Source: an uncultured Bacteroidales bacterium
Lineage (GTDB): Bacteria > Bacteroidota > Bacteroidia > Bacteroidales > Paludibacteraceae
Reading direction: 5' to 3'
Assembly: GCA_937901025.1 (NCBI GenBank)
Contig: CALCGR010000039.1
Coordinates: 1 to 13,873 of the forward strand
Length of the DNA: 13,873 nt
Shown here: piece by piece, positions 1-5,179 of the stretch
Position numbering within the stretch: the stretch's first letter is position 1
Layout of the letters: each line of letters starts with the position of its first letter
Translations under genes and position numbers: made by a program
Notes under the pieces: model-generated
The model's database searches: none
What the model was told of the DNA's origin: nothing
The model's input: only the letters and a program-made list of their open reading frames with translations

Positions 1-250
1 TACTTTGAAAAATACATTTGTATAAATTAGCTTCATTGATAAATGTTGCTAATTGTTCTCTACCTAAAGCATCGATGACCTTACTAGTAGTTACCCCATC
101 TTCATTTAATCTCGATTTAACTTTTGATGTATTTGTTAAATCTAAAGACTTACAAATATCTACTAAATTAAAATAAACATCTCCGTTATATGTTGTTGTT
201 CTCATTGTTCCAAATTTTTCGTTATCAAATATTGTTATCTTGCTTTCCAT
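1..250 (-). CDS. Phage antirepressor, BRO-N domain (partial, C-terminus outside window)
   Basis: About 83 N-terminal residues are visible, starting at the ATG ending at 250 with AGGAGAG nine bases upstream. The fragment has the BRO-N layout: an opening strand (residues 5-20), 'VYFNLVDICKSLDLTN' (near 26-41), an Arg-Leu-Asn-Glu-Asp segment, and 'INEANLYKCIF' (near 71-81), which corresponds to the conserved INE.GLY.LIF segment. BRO-N domains bind DNA and occur at the N-terminus of phage antirepressors, which relieve CI-type repression. The reading frame overlaps the end of the upstream gene by 26 nt, indicating translational coupling. The C-terminal domain (often KilAC or P22-Ant-like) would decide the subclass and cannot be seen. 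The BRO-N assignment is by recognised pattern; the antirepressor role is family knowledge plus the repressor gene further right. Confidence 0.8.
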   Translation of the reverse strand, partial: MESKITIFDNEKFGTMRTTTYNGDVYFNLVDICKSLDLTNTSKVKSRLNEDGVTTSKVIDALGREQLATFINEANLYKCIFQS

Positions 251-536
251 TCTTATCATCTCTCCTTATTTGTCTTATTTCATCTCTATTTGCTTTATAT
301 TCTTTATATAAATCTGTCTTATGAGTCTTAATAGAGTTTTCAAAATGAGTTAATGTGTCCTGCATATCTAAAATAAATTTTAATACTCTATCTTCTTCTC
401 TATTAGGATTATCTATTCCGTATATTGTCATTACCTCTAAATTAATCATAAATAAATCTGCTTTAAGATCATCATATGATTCATAACTAATTTCATTAAC
501 AAATAATCCCTTATCATCACATCTCACATCTATCAT
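225..536 (-). CDS. Hypothetical phage early protein, 103 aa
   Basis: An acidic, mostly helical protein that I do not recognise. The middle ('NREEDRVLKFILDMQDTLTHF', about residues 45-65) and the Lys/Glu/Arg-rich C-terminus look like amphipathic helices that could form a coiled coil. There is no signal peptide or membrane segment. The start is the ATG ending at 536, preceded by a GGGGTGA Shine-Dalgarno; it overlaps the end of the replication gene by 20 nt, and its own end overlaps the antirepressor start by 26 nt. The three genes therefore form one tightly packed leftward operon. Genes of this size at this place in Firmicutes phages are often unnamed replication or regulation accessories, but nothing here supports a specific function. 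Confidence 0.7.
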   Translation of the reverse strand: MIDVRCDDKGLFVNEISYESYDDLKADLFMINLEVMTIYGIDNPNREEDRVLKFILDMQDTLTHFENSIKTHKTDLYKEYKANRDEIRQIRRDDKNGKQDNNI

Positions 537-1038
537 TTTTCACCCCATACTTTTTAGCTAATTTTTCCATTCTATTAATCTCATCTTGATTTGGATTTTT
601 GCTTTCAGTATAATTTGCAAATTTTTTTGATTTACTATATATATAATTATTGTAATTATTATAATTATTTAGTTGTTGCCACTTGTTTGCCACTTGTTTG
701 CCACTTTGATTGCCACTTTTGTATTTATGTTCTTGATAATCATTGTAATTTTCTATAGTTATCAAGGTATATTTGTTGGTCGTTTTGATTGTCAAATTTT
801 CGGTATTTCTCAGCTTATCAAGCCCAGTACGGATTTGATGGACTCCAAGCTTCAATTCTCTAGCTAATTTCTCTCTTGATGTGATTAAACTACCACGTTC
901 AATTATTTTTCCATGCCATTTTTTTGTTTCCCAATTAGCTTTCAACAATAAATGCATATATAGTCTGAATGTATTTGCATCATCATACCATTCCCATTCA
1001 GTTATTTTTCTATATACAGATATGAAACCTTTATTCAT
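517..1038 (-). CDS. Phage replication initiation protein (replisome organizer, winged-helix N-terminal domain)
   Basis: 173 aa. The N-terminal ~100 residues ('GFISVYRKITEWEWYDDANT' at 4-23, 'RGSLITSREKLARELKL' near 48-64, then 'QIRTGLDKLRN' and 'TIKTTNKYTLITIENY') match the winged-helix domain of Firmicutes phage replisome organizers, which bind the phage origin and recruit host helicase loader. The next segment, rich in Gly, Lys, Gln and Asn, is encoded by 11-bp DNA iterons, so its composition follows from the DNA. An Asn-Tyr stretch comes from the AT-rich tract, followed by a short basic tail with no obvious DnaD C-terminal domain. The start is ATG at 1038, overlapping the upstream small gene by 8 nt. 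Role is inferred from the family; in many such phages the origin lies inside this gene, as it seems to here. Confidence 0.75.
   Translation of the reverse strand: MNKGFISVYRKITEWEWYDDANTFRLYMHLLLKANWETKKWHGKIIERGSLITSREKLARELKLGVHQIRTGLDKLRNTENLTIKTTNKYTLITIENYNDYQEHKYKSGNQSGKQVANKWQQLNNYNNYNNYIYSKSKKFANYTESKNPNQDEINRMEKLAKKYGVKNDRCEM
629..671. other. AT-rich tract beside iterons, candidate DNA-unwinding element
   Basis: Roughly 40 bp with almost no G or C, made of TAATTAT/TATATA words, inside the replication gene and immediately next to the iteron array. In the protein it becomes an Asn-Tyr repeat with no evident structural purpose. Iterons adjacent to an AT-rich tract are the usual make-up of an initiator-dependent origin, so this is a reasonable melting site; the assignment is inference. 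Confidence 0.45.
676..718. repeat. Intragenic iterons, four copies of AAGTGGCAA (candidate phage replication origin)
   Basis: TTGCCACTT on the plus strand occurs at 676-684, 687-695, 698-706 and 710-718, with periods of 11, 11 and 12 bp, close to one helical turn. Because 11 is not a multiple of three, the repeat is read in all three frames (as SGN, SGK, VAN, KWQ), so selection acts on DNA rather than on a protein repeat. The array lies in the gene for the replication initiator. This arrangement resembles phage lambda, where origin iterons sit inside gene O. The obvious binder would be the encoded winged-helix protein. Confidence 0.7.
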
Positions 1039-1231
1039 TTAATTCCCTTATATAATCTTTACACACTACCATGTTTTCACTATTATCTAATGTACTAATC
1101 CATGGTGTTTTTCCATCATTATTTTCTGCAAGGCATCCAAATCTTACAAAACCTTGTTTATGTTTATGATATTCAATATTGTTCCAATCTATATATCTGC
1201 AATTTTTGCATTCTATATTTATTTCTTTCAT
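1031..1231 (-). CDS. Small hypothetical phage protein with paired cysteines, 66 aa
   Basis: The start is ATG at 1231, chosen because GGAGG lies five bases upstream; the longer reading frame would need a TTG lying inside that Shine-Dalgarno region. The protein has a CKNC pair (residues 8-11) followed by a single Cys in 'RFGCLAE' and another in 'VVCKDYI', a four-Cys spacing that could bind one zinc ion, with His residues at 'YHKHK' as alternative ligands. It overlaps the replication gene by 8 nt, consistent with co-translation. Small zinc-ribbon-like proteins of this kind are common and mostly uncharacterised in Firmicutes phage early regions. I do not recognise the family. Confidence 0.65.
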   Translation of the reverse strand: MKEINIECKNCRYIDWNNIEYHKHKQGFVRFGCLAENNDGKTPWISTLDNSENMVVCKDYIRELNE

Positions 1232-1284
1232 ATAAACCTCCAATTATTTGCATTTTTTTTAAAATATGCTATAATTAAGTACAT

Positions 1285-1316
1285 AAAAAGAGCCATTTCT
1301 GAAAGGCAATCTTTTT
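1285..1316. terminator. Probable bidirectional intrinsic terminator
   Basis: AAAAAGAGCC at 1285-1294 and TTT at 1296-1298 pair, with a one-base and a two-base bulge, with AAA-GGC at 1302-1307 and TCTTTTT at 1310-1316, leaving a CTG loop. Runs of A on one side and T on the other could act in both directions. It sits between the small membrane protein gene, whose stop codon lies within it, and the replication genes. Confidence 0.5.
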
Positions 1317-1509
1317 AGTGATGAAGTTGTAACATGTATGATTCGCAGTCAGTTGTTATAACTTCTTTTTTTATTTCTCTAATTTGGTTTTCAAGATCGT
1401 TTATTCTATCATCTTGAACCATAGCTACTTTGATTGTTATCATTACAGTTATTAATGATATAAACACAAGTACCAAACAGTAACAATTTGTATAATTAAT
1501 CTTTTTCAT
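1315..1509 (-). CDS. Small single-pass membrane protein, 64 aa
   Basis: Residues about 9-29 ('CYCLVLVFISLITVMITIKV' and neighbours) form one clear hydrophobic membrane segment after a short Lys-containing N-terminus. The following stretch ('DDRINDLENQIREIKKEV') has heptad-like spacing of Leu/Ile and looks like a short coiled coil, ending in a His-rich tail. The start is ATG at 1509 with a purine-rich GGAGGGAA sequence just upstream. The stop codon falls inside a terminator-like hairpin. Small membrane proteins with a coiled coil occur in the early regions of many phages, for example in superinfection exclusion, but no specific function is supported here. Confidence 0.6.
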   Translation of the reverse strand: MKKINYTNCYCLVLVFISLITVMITIKVAMVQDDRINDLENQIREIKKEVITTDCESYMLQLHH

Positions 1510-1517
1510 ATTCCCTC

Positions 1518-1772
1518 CTAATCTATTAATTTAATTGGTGCTTTTTTACTTGTTGTAAAATACTTATAATTATTTGTTTCTATAGGTTTATTAACTCTAA
1601 TGTTGTTTTTCATATTTTCTTCAAATTCAATAATATCTTTCATATTATATCTGTATTCTTTACATGAAATAGGAAAAAACTTTAAACCTTGTTTAGTAAA
1701 CTTTGATGTCACAGTAATAGGAGTTACTCTAAAATATTCTGCAACTTCATTAGTTGTTAATAACTTTTCCAT
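1518..1772 (-). CDS. Excisionase-like helix-turn-helix DNA-binding protein
   Basis: 84 aa if started at ATG 1772; an adjacent ATG at 1775 is possible, but GGAGG gives better spacing (five bases) to the inner one. Residues 4-29 ('LLTTNEVAEYFRVTPITVTS' and following) form the MerR-like winged HTH typical of excisionase-family proteins (HTH_17), continuing through a wing around 'FFPISCKEYRYN' and an acidic helix. Such proteins bind DNA as small accessory regulators or recombination directionality factors in phages. The start lies inside the end of the upstream Cro-like gene (about 23-nt overlap), so the two are co-expressed from the early leftward promoter. Without an integrase in view, excisionase function is only one option; a transcriptional regulator is equally likely. 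Confidence 0.7.
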   Translation of the reverse strand: MEKLLTTNEVAEYFRVTPITVTSKFTKQGLKFFPISCKEYRYNMKDIIEFEENMKNNIRVNKPIETNNYKYFTTSKKAPIKLID

Positions 1773-1980
1773 CATTTCCTCCAGCTATAAAATCTCTTTG
1801 CTTCTTATTTAACCCAAGTACTTTTTCTAATGCATCTAATTCTATGTTCTTAAATTTTTTAGTTCCATTTTCTTTTGCTAAATAAGTAACTTTTGAGATT
1901 TCTAGTATTTTGCACATATCATTAGTAGTAAGATCTCTTTCAGCTTTTTTGCTTCTTATTAATTGTCTTGCAGTAATCAT
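1750..1980 (-). CDS. Cro/Xre-type HTH protein, first gene of the leftward early operon
   Basis: 76 aa. Residues about 5-60 fit a five-helix Xre fold: 'RQLIRSKKAERDLTTNDMCK' (helices 1-2), 'ILEISKVTYLAKENGTKK' (recognition helix region) and a final helix through 'IELDALEKVLGL', ending in a short basic tail. The start is ATG at 1980 after a strong AAAGGAGGTG site. It is the first gene downstream of a good sigma-70 promoter and is divergent from the CI-like repressor, the classical place of Cro. By analogy it would bind the shared operators and turn down repressor synthesis. This role is inferred from position and fold. Confidence 0.75.
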   Translation of the reverse strand: MITARQLIRSKKAERDLTTNDMCKILEISKVTYLAKENGTKKFKNIELDALEKVLGLNKKQRDFIAGGNDGKVINN

Positions 1981-2010
1981 TTTACACCTCCTTTAATAAA
2001 ATAGTTTCGT

Positions 2011-2027
2011 TTTAAGTAACTCTTAAA
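2011..2027. promoter_or_regulatory. Candidate operator, perfect inverted repeat
   Basis: TTTAAG and CTTAAA flank a five-base spacer (TAACT), a perfect 17-bp dyad. It lies just downstream of the -10 element of the leftward early promoter, across the expected transcription start, where a CI or Cro dimer would block transcription. No second identical copy is present in the divergent region, although a related dyad lies at 2070-2085. Confidence 0.5.
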
Positions 2028-2031
2028 CATA

Positions 2032-2059
2032 AATATAAATTATTTTTTAAATTTGTCAA
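2032..2059 (-). promoter_or_regulatory. Leftward early (cro-side) sigma-70 promoter
   Basis: A consensus -35 TTGACA (plus-strand TGTCAA, 2054-2059) is followed by 16 bp and TATATT as -10 (plus-strand AATATA, 2032-2037). It points at the Cro-like gene, whose start is about 50 bases downstream, and is flanked by two inverted repeats that could be operators. Confidence 0.7.
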
Positions 2060-2069
2060 TATATTTTTT

Positions 2070-2085
2070 AACTTTTATTAAAGTT
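2070..2085. promoter_or_regulatory. Second inverted repeat in the divergent control region
   Basis: AACTTT and AAAGTT flank TATT, a perfect 16-bp dyad just upstream of the leftward -35 element and on the repressor side. It may be a second operator; AT-rich DNA produces such dyads by chance, so confidence is limited. Confidence 0.35.
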
Positions 2086-2105
2086 TTTTATTTTTATTAC
2101 AAAAA

Positions 2106-2134
2106 TTACCTTTAAATCAATATTATGTTATAAT
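2106..2134 (+). promoter_or_regulatory. Possible repressor promoter
   Basis: TATAAT at 2129-2134 lies 17 bp after a weak TTACCT at 2106-2111. A second TATAAT at 2135-2140 is an alternative. The -35 match is poor, as is common for repressor-maintenance promoters that need activation, but the tract is so AT-rich that chance matches are likely. Confidence 0.35.
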
Positions 2135-2165
2135 TATAATATAATATGAAAGGAGAATTTAATTT

Positions 2166-2615
2166 ATGAGTAAGAAATCAGAACAATTTGGTAAAATACT
2201 TAAAAATTTACTTGAAGTTAATAACATGAAACAGTGTGAACTTTCGCAAAAGTTAAATACTACAGATACAACTATCAGTAAATACATAAATGGAATCCAA
2301 TTACCTAGATTTGAAATGATGAACGACATTGCAGAGCTATTTAATGTATCTATTGATTACTTGCTAGGCAGTGAAGATAACAATGTCTTACTTGCACCAG
2401 ATGAATCAGAAATAATGACTATTCCAGTTCTTAAACATCTTAGATATACTGATTCATTACATACTCCTACTGAAGATAACATTGACCAGTACTACCAACT
2501 ACCTAGAAGAAAGTATTCAGTTTATAATGAAGTATTTGCTGTAAAGGTTCATAAGGATCATATGTATCCTAGAATAATGGAAGGTGATATCGTAATCTGT
2601 GAAACTATTTCTATT
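2166..2615 (+). CDS. CI-type phage repressor, HTH plus S24/LexA-like domain (C-terminus lost at junction)
   Basis: About 150 authentic residues. AGGAG lies ten bases before the ATG. Residues 8-67 form an Xre HTH ('LSQKLNTTDTTISKYINGIQ' near 26-45), and residues about 87-145 begin an S24 peptidase-like dimerisation domain ending 'YPRIMEGDIVIC'. In LexA/CI autoproteases this segment reads (G/K)DSM(Y/E)P, with Ser as nucleophile; here it is KDHMYP, so residue 132 is His (codon CAT). No Ala-Gly or Cys-Gly cleavage site is evident. The visible protein therefore looks unable to self-cleave, and induction through an antirepressor is plausible. The frame stays open to 2975, but everything after about 2615 is antisense of nusG, so the catalytic Lys region is missing. 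Confidence 0.8.
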
Positions 2616-2622
2616 GCCGACA
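2608..2622. other. Junction between phage-like and Bacteroidales DNA
   Basis: Left of here the sequence encodes the repressor as far as 'GDIVICE'; right of here the minus strand encodes NusG from 'INKIVG' backwards. Beyond the join each reading frame becomes meaningless antisense of the other gene. GC content, codon use, Shine-Dalgarno use and promoter style all change at this point. No direct repeat, inverted terminal repeat or att-like core is visible. Best explained as a chimeric contig join; a genuine insertion is less likely. Confidence 0.85.
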
Positions 2623-2960
2623 ATCTTATTGATCTCGGCTTGGGAAACGGGTGCAGGCTTGATGGAAGCTTTGCCTTCACTCAAGAAACCCAATACATTG
2701 GGAATGTTGCGGAGAAGAGGGTAACACTCGTCCGTGAGGTTACACTCAACCAGCACATAGCCCGGAAGAAGATTGCGCTCCTTAATCGTGCGCTTACCAT
2801 TCTTCAATGCTACTACTTTCTCAGTAGGAATAAGAACTTGAGAGACATACTCCTTAAAGAGCGACGAGGTAACCAAGGCGCCTTCGATATACTCTTTCAC
2901 CTTGTTCTCCTTACCGCTGATTGCACGGAGTACATACCATTTAAAATTGTTTTCAGCCAT
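2616..2960 (-). CDS. nusG: Transcription antitermination factor NusG, NGN domain only (truncated by junction)
   Basis: About 115 residues remain of the ~180 usual in Bacteroidales. The NGN domain is recognisable: 'WYVLRAISGKENKVKEYIE' (8-26), 'QVLIPTEKVV' (41-50), 'ERNLLPGYVLVE' (61-72) and 'LLRNIPNVLGFL' (82-93), ending at 'EINKIVG'. The C-terminal KOW domain, which contacts Rho and ribosomal protein uS10, is missing because the sequence switches to phage DNA. NusG binds RNA polymerase and links it to ribosomes and Rho. The ATG at 2960 is preferred over a GTG at 2969 because it gives the family-typical MAE start. It follows secE by 11 nt in the conserved secE-nusG operon. In the real genome rplK and rplA would be expected next. 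Confidence 0.9.
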
Positions 2961-2971
2961 AATAATCACGA

Positions 2972-3160
2972 TTAGAATAGACCGTAAACAAACGTCATGA
3001 CTTTCTCAAAGAATAAGTCCATCGCCCATACAACCAGTGCTAATACAAGGGAAGCAACCAGCACCACGACGGCACTCTGAGCTAATTCTTTGGAGGTCGG
3101 CCAACTTACTTTGTGGACCAATTCGTCATAAGACAACTTAATGTTTTCTACAAGTTTCAT
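2972..3160 (-). CDS. secE: Preprotein translocase subunit SecE
   Basis: 62 aa, normal for the short Bacteroidota SecE. An amphipathic N-terminal helix ends in 'YDELVHKVSWPTSKELAQSA' (10-29), which contains the conserved VxWP motif, and is followed by a single membrane helix ('VVVLVASLVLALVVWAMDLF', about 30-49). SecE clamps the SecY channel in the inner membrane. The ATG at 3160 is chosen because upstream in-frame residues (to 3220) are AT-rich leader with no homology. It sits between tRNA-Trp and nusG, as in other Bacteroidales genomes. Confidence 0.93.
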   Translation of the reverse strand: MKLVENIKLSYDELVHKVSWPTSKELAQSAVVVLVASLVLALVVWAMDLFFEKVMTFVYGLF

Positions 3161-3281
3161 ATACGTAGAGTTTTTAATTATACACCTTATTATATTATAT
3201 ATTATATATATGCACAACAAAAGCGGGCGTCTAAGACGTCAATGGAAGCTATGTTGTAACATTCGGTCTTGCGACCTTTTG

Positions 3282-3352
3282 CACAGAAGGCAGGAATCGA
3301 ACCCACATTAACGGTTTTGGAGACCGCTCTCCTACCATTGGAGGACTTCTGT
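3282..3352 (-). tRNA. tRNA-Trp (anticodon CCA)
   Basis: Seven-pair acceptor stem ACAGAAG/CTTCTGT, D-stem CTCC/GGAG, anticodon loop CTCCAAA and T-arm GTGGG-TTCGATT-CCTGC with two G-U pairs. Discriminator is G, as expected for bacterial tRNA-Trp. The 3' CCA is not encoded. It lies between tuf and secE, the usual Bacteroidales position, and its 5' end abuts a hairpin that follows tuf. Confidence 0.93.
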
Positions 3353-3381
3353 AAAACGTTTGGGGCTCGACACCCCAAACG
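3353..3381 (-). terminator. Hairpin between tuf and tRNA-Trp (intrinsic terminator or attenuator)
   Basis: CGTTTGGGG and CCCCAAACG form a perfect nine-pair stem with a seven-base loop (3357-3381), followed in the minus direction by TTTT (3353-3356). The U-run is short and touches the 5' end of tRNA-Trp at 3352. Read-through is presumably needed for tRNA-Trp, secE and nusG unless they have their own promoter, so a partial terminator or processing signal is likely. Confidence 0.65.
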
Positions 3382-3400
3382 GTTTATTAAGTCTTAACAA

Positions 3401-4588
3401 TTAGTCAAGCACTTTCGTGATTTGACCCGAACCTACGGTACGGCCACCTTCACGGATAGCGAAACGAAGACCTTCGCTGCAAGCTACCGGATAGATGAGC
3501 TTAACGGTGATCTCCAGGTTATCGCCCGGCATTACCATTTCAGTGCCTTCCGGAAGAGTGATCTCACCGGTAACGTCCATGGTACGGATGTAGAATTGAG
3601 GACGATAGTGGTTGTGGAACGGAGTGTGACGGCCACCCTCTTCCTTCTTCAGGATATAAACGGATGCCTTGAACTCCTCGTGAGGTTTAACAACACCCGG
3701 GTGGGTGATTACCATACCACGCTTAACTTCGTCTTTATCAATACCACGAAGCAACAGACCTACGTTATCACCTGCCTCACCTTGGTCAAGCAGTTTGCGG
3801 AACATCTCCACACCGGTAACAACGGACTTCTTACCGTCGCAACCCAAACCGATCAATTGAACTTCGTCACCTACTTTGATGACACCGGTCTCAATACGAC
3901 CCGTAGCAACAGTACCACGACCCGTGATAGAGAAGACGTCCTCAACAGGCATCAAGAAGGGTTTATCTACAGCGCGAGGAGGCAGTTGGATCCAAGTGTC
4001 AACAGCATCCATCAACTCCATAACCTTGTCTTCCCACTCTTGTACACCATTCAGTGCACCCAGAGCCGAACCACGGATAACAGGAGTATTGTCACCATCG
4101 AACTCATAGAAGCTCAATAGTTCACGCATTTCCATTTCAACAAGATCCAACATCTCAGCATCATCAACAAGGTCGCACTTGTTCATGAATACAACCAGAC
4201 GAGGAACATTCACTTGGCGAGCCAACAGAATGTGCTCACGAGTCTGAGGCATAGGACCATCAGTAGCAGCAACAACGATGATAGCACCATCCATCTGGGC
4301 AGCACCGGTAACCATGTTCTTTACATAGTCAGCGTGCCCCGGGCAGTCAACGTGTGCATAGTGACGAGTAGCCGTTTGGTACTCAACGTGAGCGGTGTTA
4401 ATAGTAATACCACGCTCTTTCTCTTCAGGAGCATTGTCGATAGAATCGAACGAACGGAGCTCCGACAAACCTTTCTTAGCCAACACAGTCGTGATAGCAG
4501 CGGTCAAAGTAGTTTTACCGTGGTCAACGTGACCAATAGTACCGATGTTAACGTGCGGTTTCGAACGGTCAAATTTCTCTTTTGCCAT
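3401..4588 (-). CDS. tuf: Translation elongation factor Tu
   Basis: 395 aa, full length. EF-Tu delivers aminoacyl-tRNA to the ribosomal A site in a GTP-dependent way in the cytoplasm. G1 is GHVDHGKT (19-26), the switch I region ends in KERGIT (57-62), G3 is DCPGH (81-85) with the catalytic His at 85, and G4 is NKCD (136-139). Domains 2 and 3 follow ('[20 protein letters not shown]' and '[16 protein letters not shown]'). It is preceded by four tRNA genes and followed by tRNA-Trp, secE and nusG, a Bacteroidales hallmark. No Shine-Dalgarno is seen; the leader is AT-rich and contains dyads. Start ATG at 4588 gives the standard MAKE(K/T)F opening. Confidence 0.98.
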   Translation of the reverse strand: MAKEKFDRSKPHVNIGTIGHVDHGKTTLTAAITTVLAKKGLSELRSFDSIDNAPEEKERGITINTAHVEYQTATRHYAHVDCPGHADYVKNMVTGAAQMDGAIIVVAATDGPMPQTREHILLARQVNVPRLVVFMNKCDLVDDAEMLDLVEMEMRELLSFYEFDGDNTPVIRGSALGALNGVQEWEDKVMELMDAVDTWIQLPPRAVDKPFLMPVEDVFSITGRGTVATGRIETGVIKVGDEVQLIGLGCDGKKSVVTGVEMFRKLLDQGEAGDNVGLLLRGIDKDEVKRGMVITHPGVVKPHEEFKASVYILKKEEGGRHTPFHNHYRPQFYIRTMDVTGEITLPEGTEMVMPGDNLEITVKLIYPVACSEGLRFAIREGGRTVGSGQITKVLD

Positions 4589-4599
4589 AATTCTAGAAT

Positions 4600-4615
4600 T
4601 TATTAACGTTAATAA
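4600..4615. promoter_or_regulatory. Perfect 16-bp palindrome in the tuf leader
   Basis: TTATTAACGTTAATAA lies 12-27 bases upstream of the tuf start codon, with a second short palindrome (TTCTAGAA, 4591-4598) between it and the ATG. Further upstream, near 4660-4680, GCGC-GCGA-GCGC could form a small hairpin with a GNRA loop. The leader RNA is therefore structured close to the start codon. A function in translation control is only a suggestion; no TTTG/TAnnTTTG promoter was found in this gap, so tuf is probably transcribed with the tRNAs. Confidence 0.4.
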
Positions 4616-4696
4616 TTGTGGTTAGTTAGTTTTCTTTATATACGCAAGTAGGCACAATGGCGCTCGCGCGCATACGATAAAAAAAATAATTTTGTG

Positions 4697-4768
<72 letters not shown>

Positions 4769-4775
4769 AAATGTG

Positions 4776-4848
4776 AGCGGGAAACGGGACTCAAACCCGC
4801 GACCCCCAGCTTGGAAGGCTAGTGCTCTATCGACTGAGCTATTCCCGC
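4776..4848 (-). tRNA. tRNA-Gly (anticodon TCC)
   Basis: Acceptor GCGGGAA/TTCCCGC, anticodon loop CTTCCAA, T-arm CGGGTTTGAGTCCCG. Seven bases separate it from the downstream tRNA-Thr(GGT). CCA is not encoded. Confidence 0.93.
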
Positions 4849-4864
4849 GGGAATAAGTTGTTTG

Positions 4865-4947
4865 TGGGTGCGGATGGATTCGAACCACCGAAGTCGAGAG
4901 ACAGCAGATTTACAGTCTGCCCCATTTGGCCACTCTGGAACACACCC
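4865..4947 (-). tRNA. tRNA-Tyr (anticodon GTA)
   Basis: 83 nt, with the long variable arm expected for bacterial tRNA-Tyr. Acceptor GGGTGTG/CGCACCC (one G-U pair), anticodon loop CTGTAAA, and T-loop GGTTCGAATCC. Discriminator A. Confidence 0.93.
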
Positions 4948-4969
4948 ATTTTATTTCAAAGACCTTTTG

Positions 4970-5042
4970 AGCCACTAGTCGGACTCGAACCAACGACCGG
5001 CGGTTTACAAAACCGCTGCTCTACCAACTGAGCTATAGTGGC
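4970..5042 (-). tRNA. tRNA-Thr (anticodon TGT)
   Basis: Acceptor GCCACTA/TAGTGGC, anticodon stem-loop GCGGT-TTTGTAA-ACCGC and a T-arm with the GGTTCGAGTCC core. First gene of the tRNA-tuf operon, about 43 bases downstream of the predicted transcription start. Confidence 0.93.
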
Positions 5043-5092
5043 GAATGCTCCACCGGGGGTCTACAATTAGACAAGTCGGCCGAAAAGCGGTG

Positions 5093-5123
5093 CAAAATTA
5101 CTACATTTTTTTGACATAACAAA
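5093..5123 (-). promoter_or_regulatory. Bacteroidota sigma promoter of the tRNA-tuf operon
   Basis: On the minus strand TTTG (plus 5120-5123), a 19-nt spacer and TAATTTTG (plus 5093-5100) match the Bacteroidota housekeeping consensus TTTG/TAnnTTTG. The leader down to the first tRNA contains the small hairpin GTCTA-ATTG-TAGAC. Confidence 0.75.
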
Positions 5124-5179
5124 ATATTTTCGTAAAAAAATGCAAAAAAACGTGATTTTTCTCGATTTTATACCCGTTT

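Noticed and set aside
676..718. CRISPR array
   Set aside because: Repeat unit is only about 9-11 bp with no real spacers, and it lies inside a coding sequence; iterons fit better.
2517..2615. Apparent C-terminal extension of NusG past the glycine of INKIVG
   Set aside because: It is antisense of the phage repressor and lacks any KOW-domain residue.
2600..2625. Genuine prophage insertion into nusG
   Set aside because: No att core, no integrase in view, the cut lies within an immunity gene, and nusG is expected to be needed; kept only as an alternative to be tested by read mapping.
2616..2975. Apparent C-terminal half of the repressor reading frame
   Set aside because: It is the exact antisense of nusG and has no repressor-like sequence; the frame stays open by chance beyond the junction.
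3422..4606. Plus-strand open frames across tuf, the tRNAs, the EF-G paralogue and the glucosidase
   Set aside because: They are mirror frames of strongly conserved minus-strand genes, with no recognisable domains or start signals.
5043..5092. Riboswitch or boxA antitermination site in the tRNA leader
   Set aside because: Only a small five-pair hairpin is visible and no boxA-like sequence was found.
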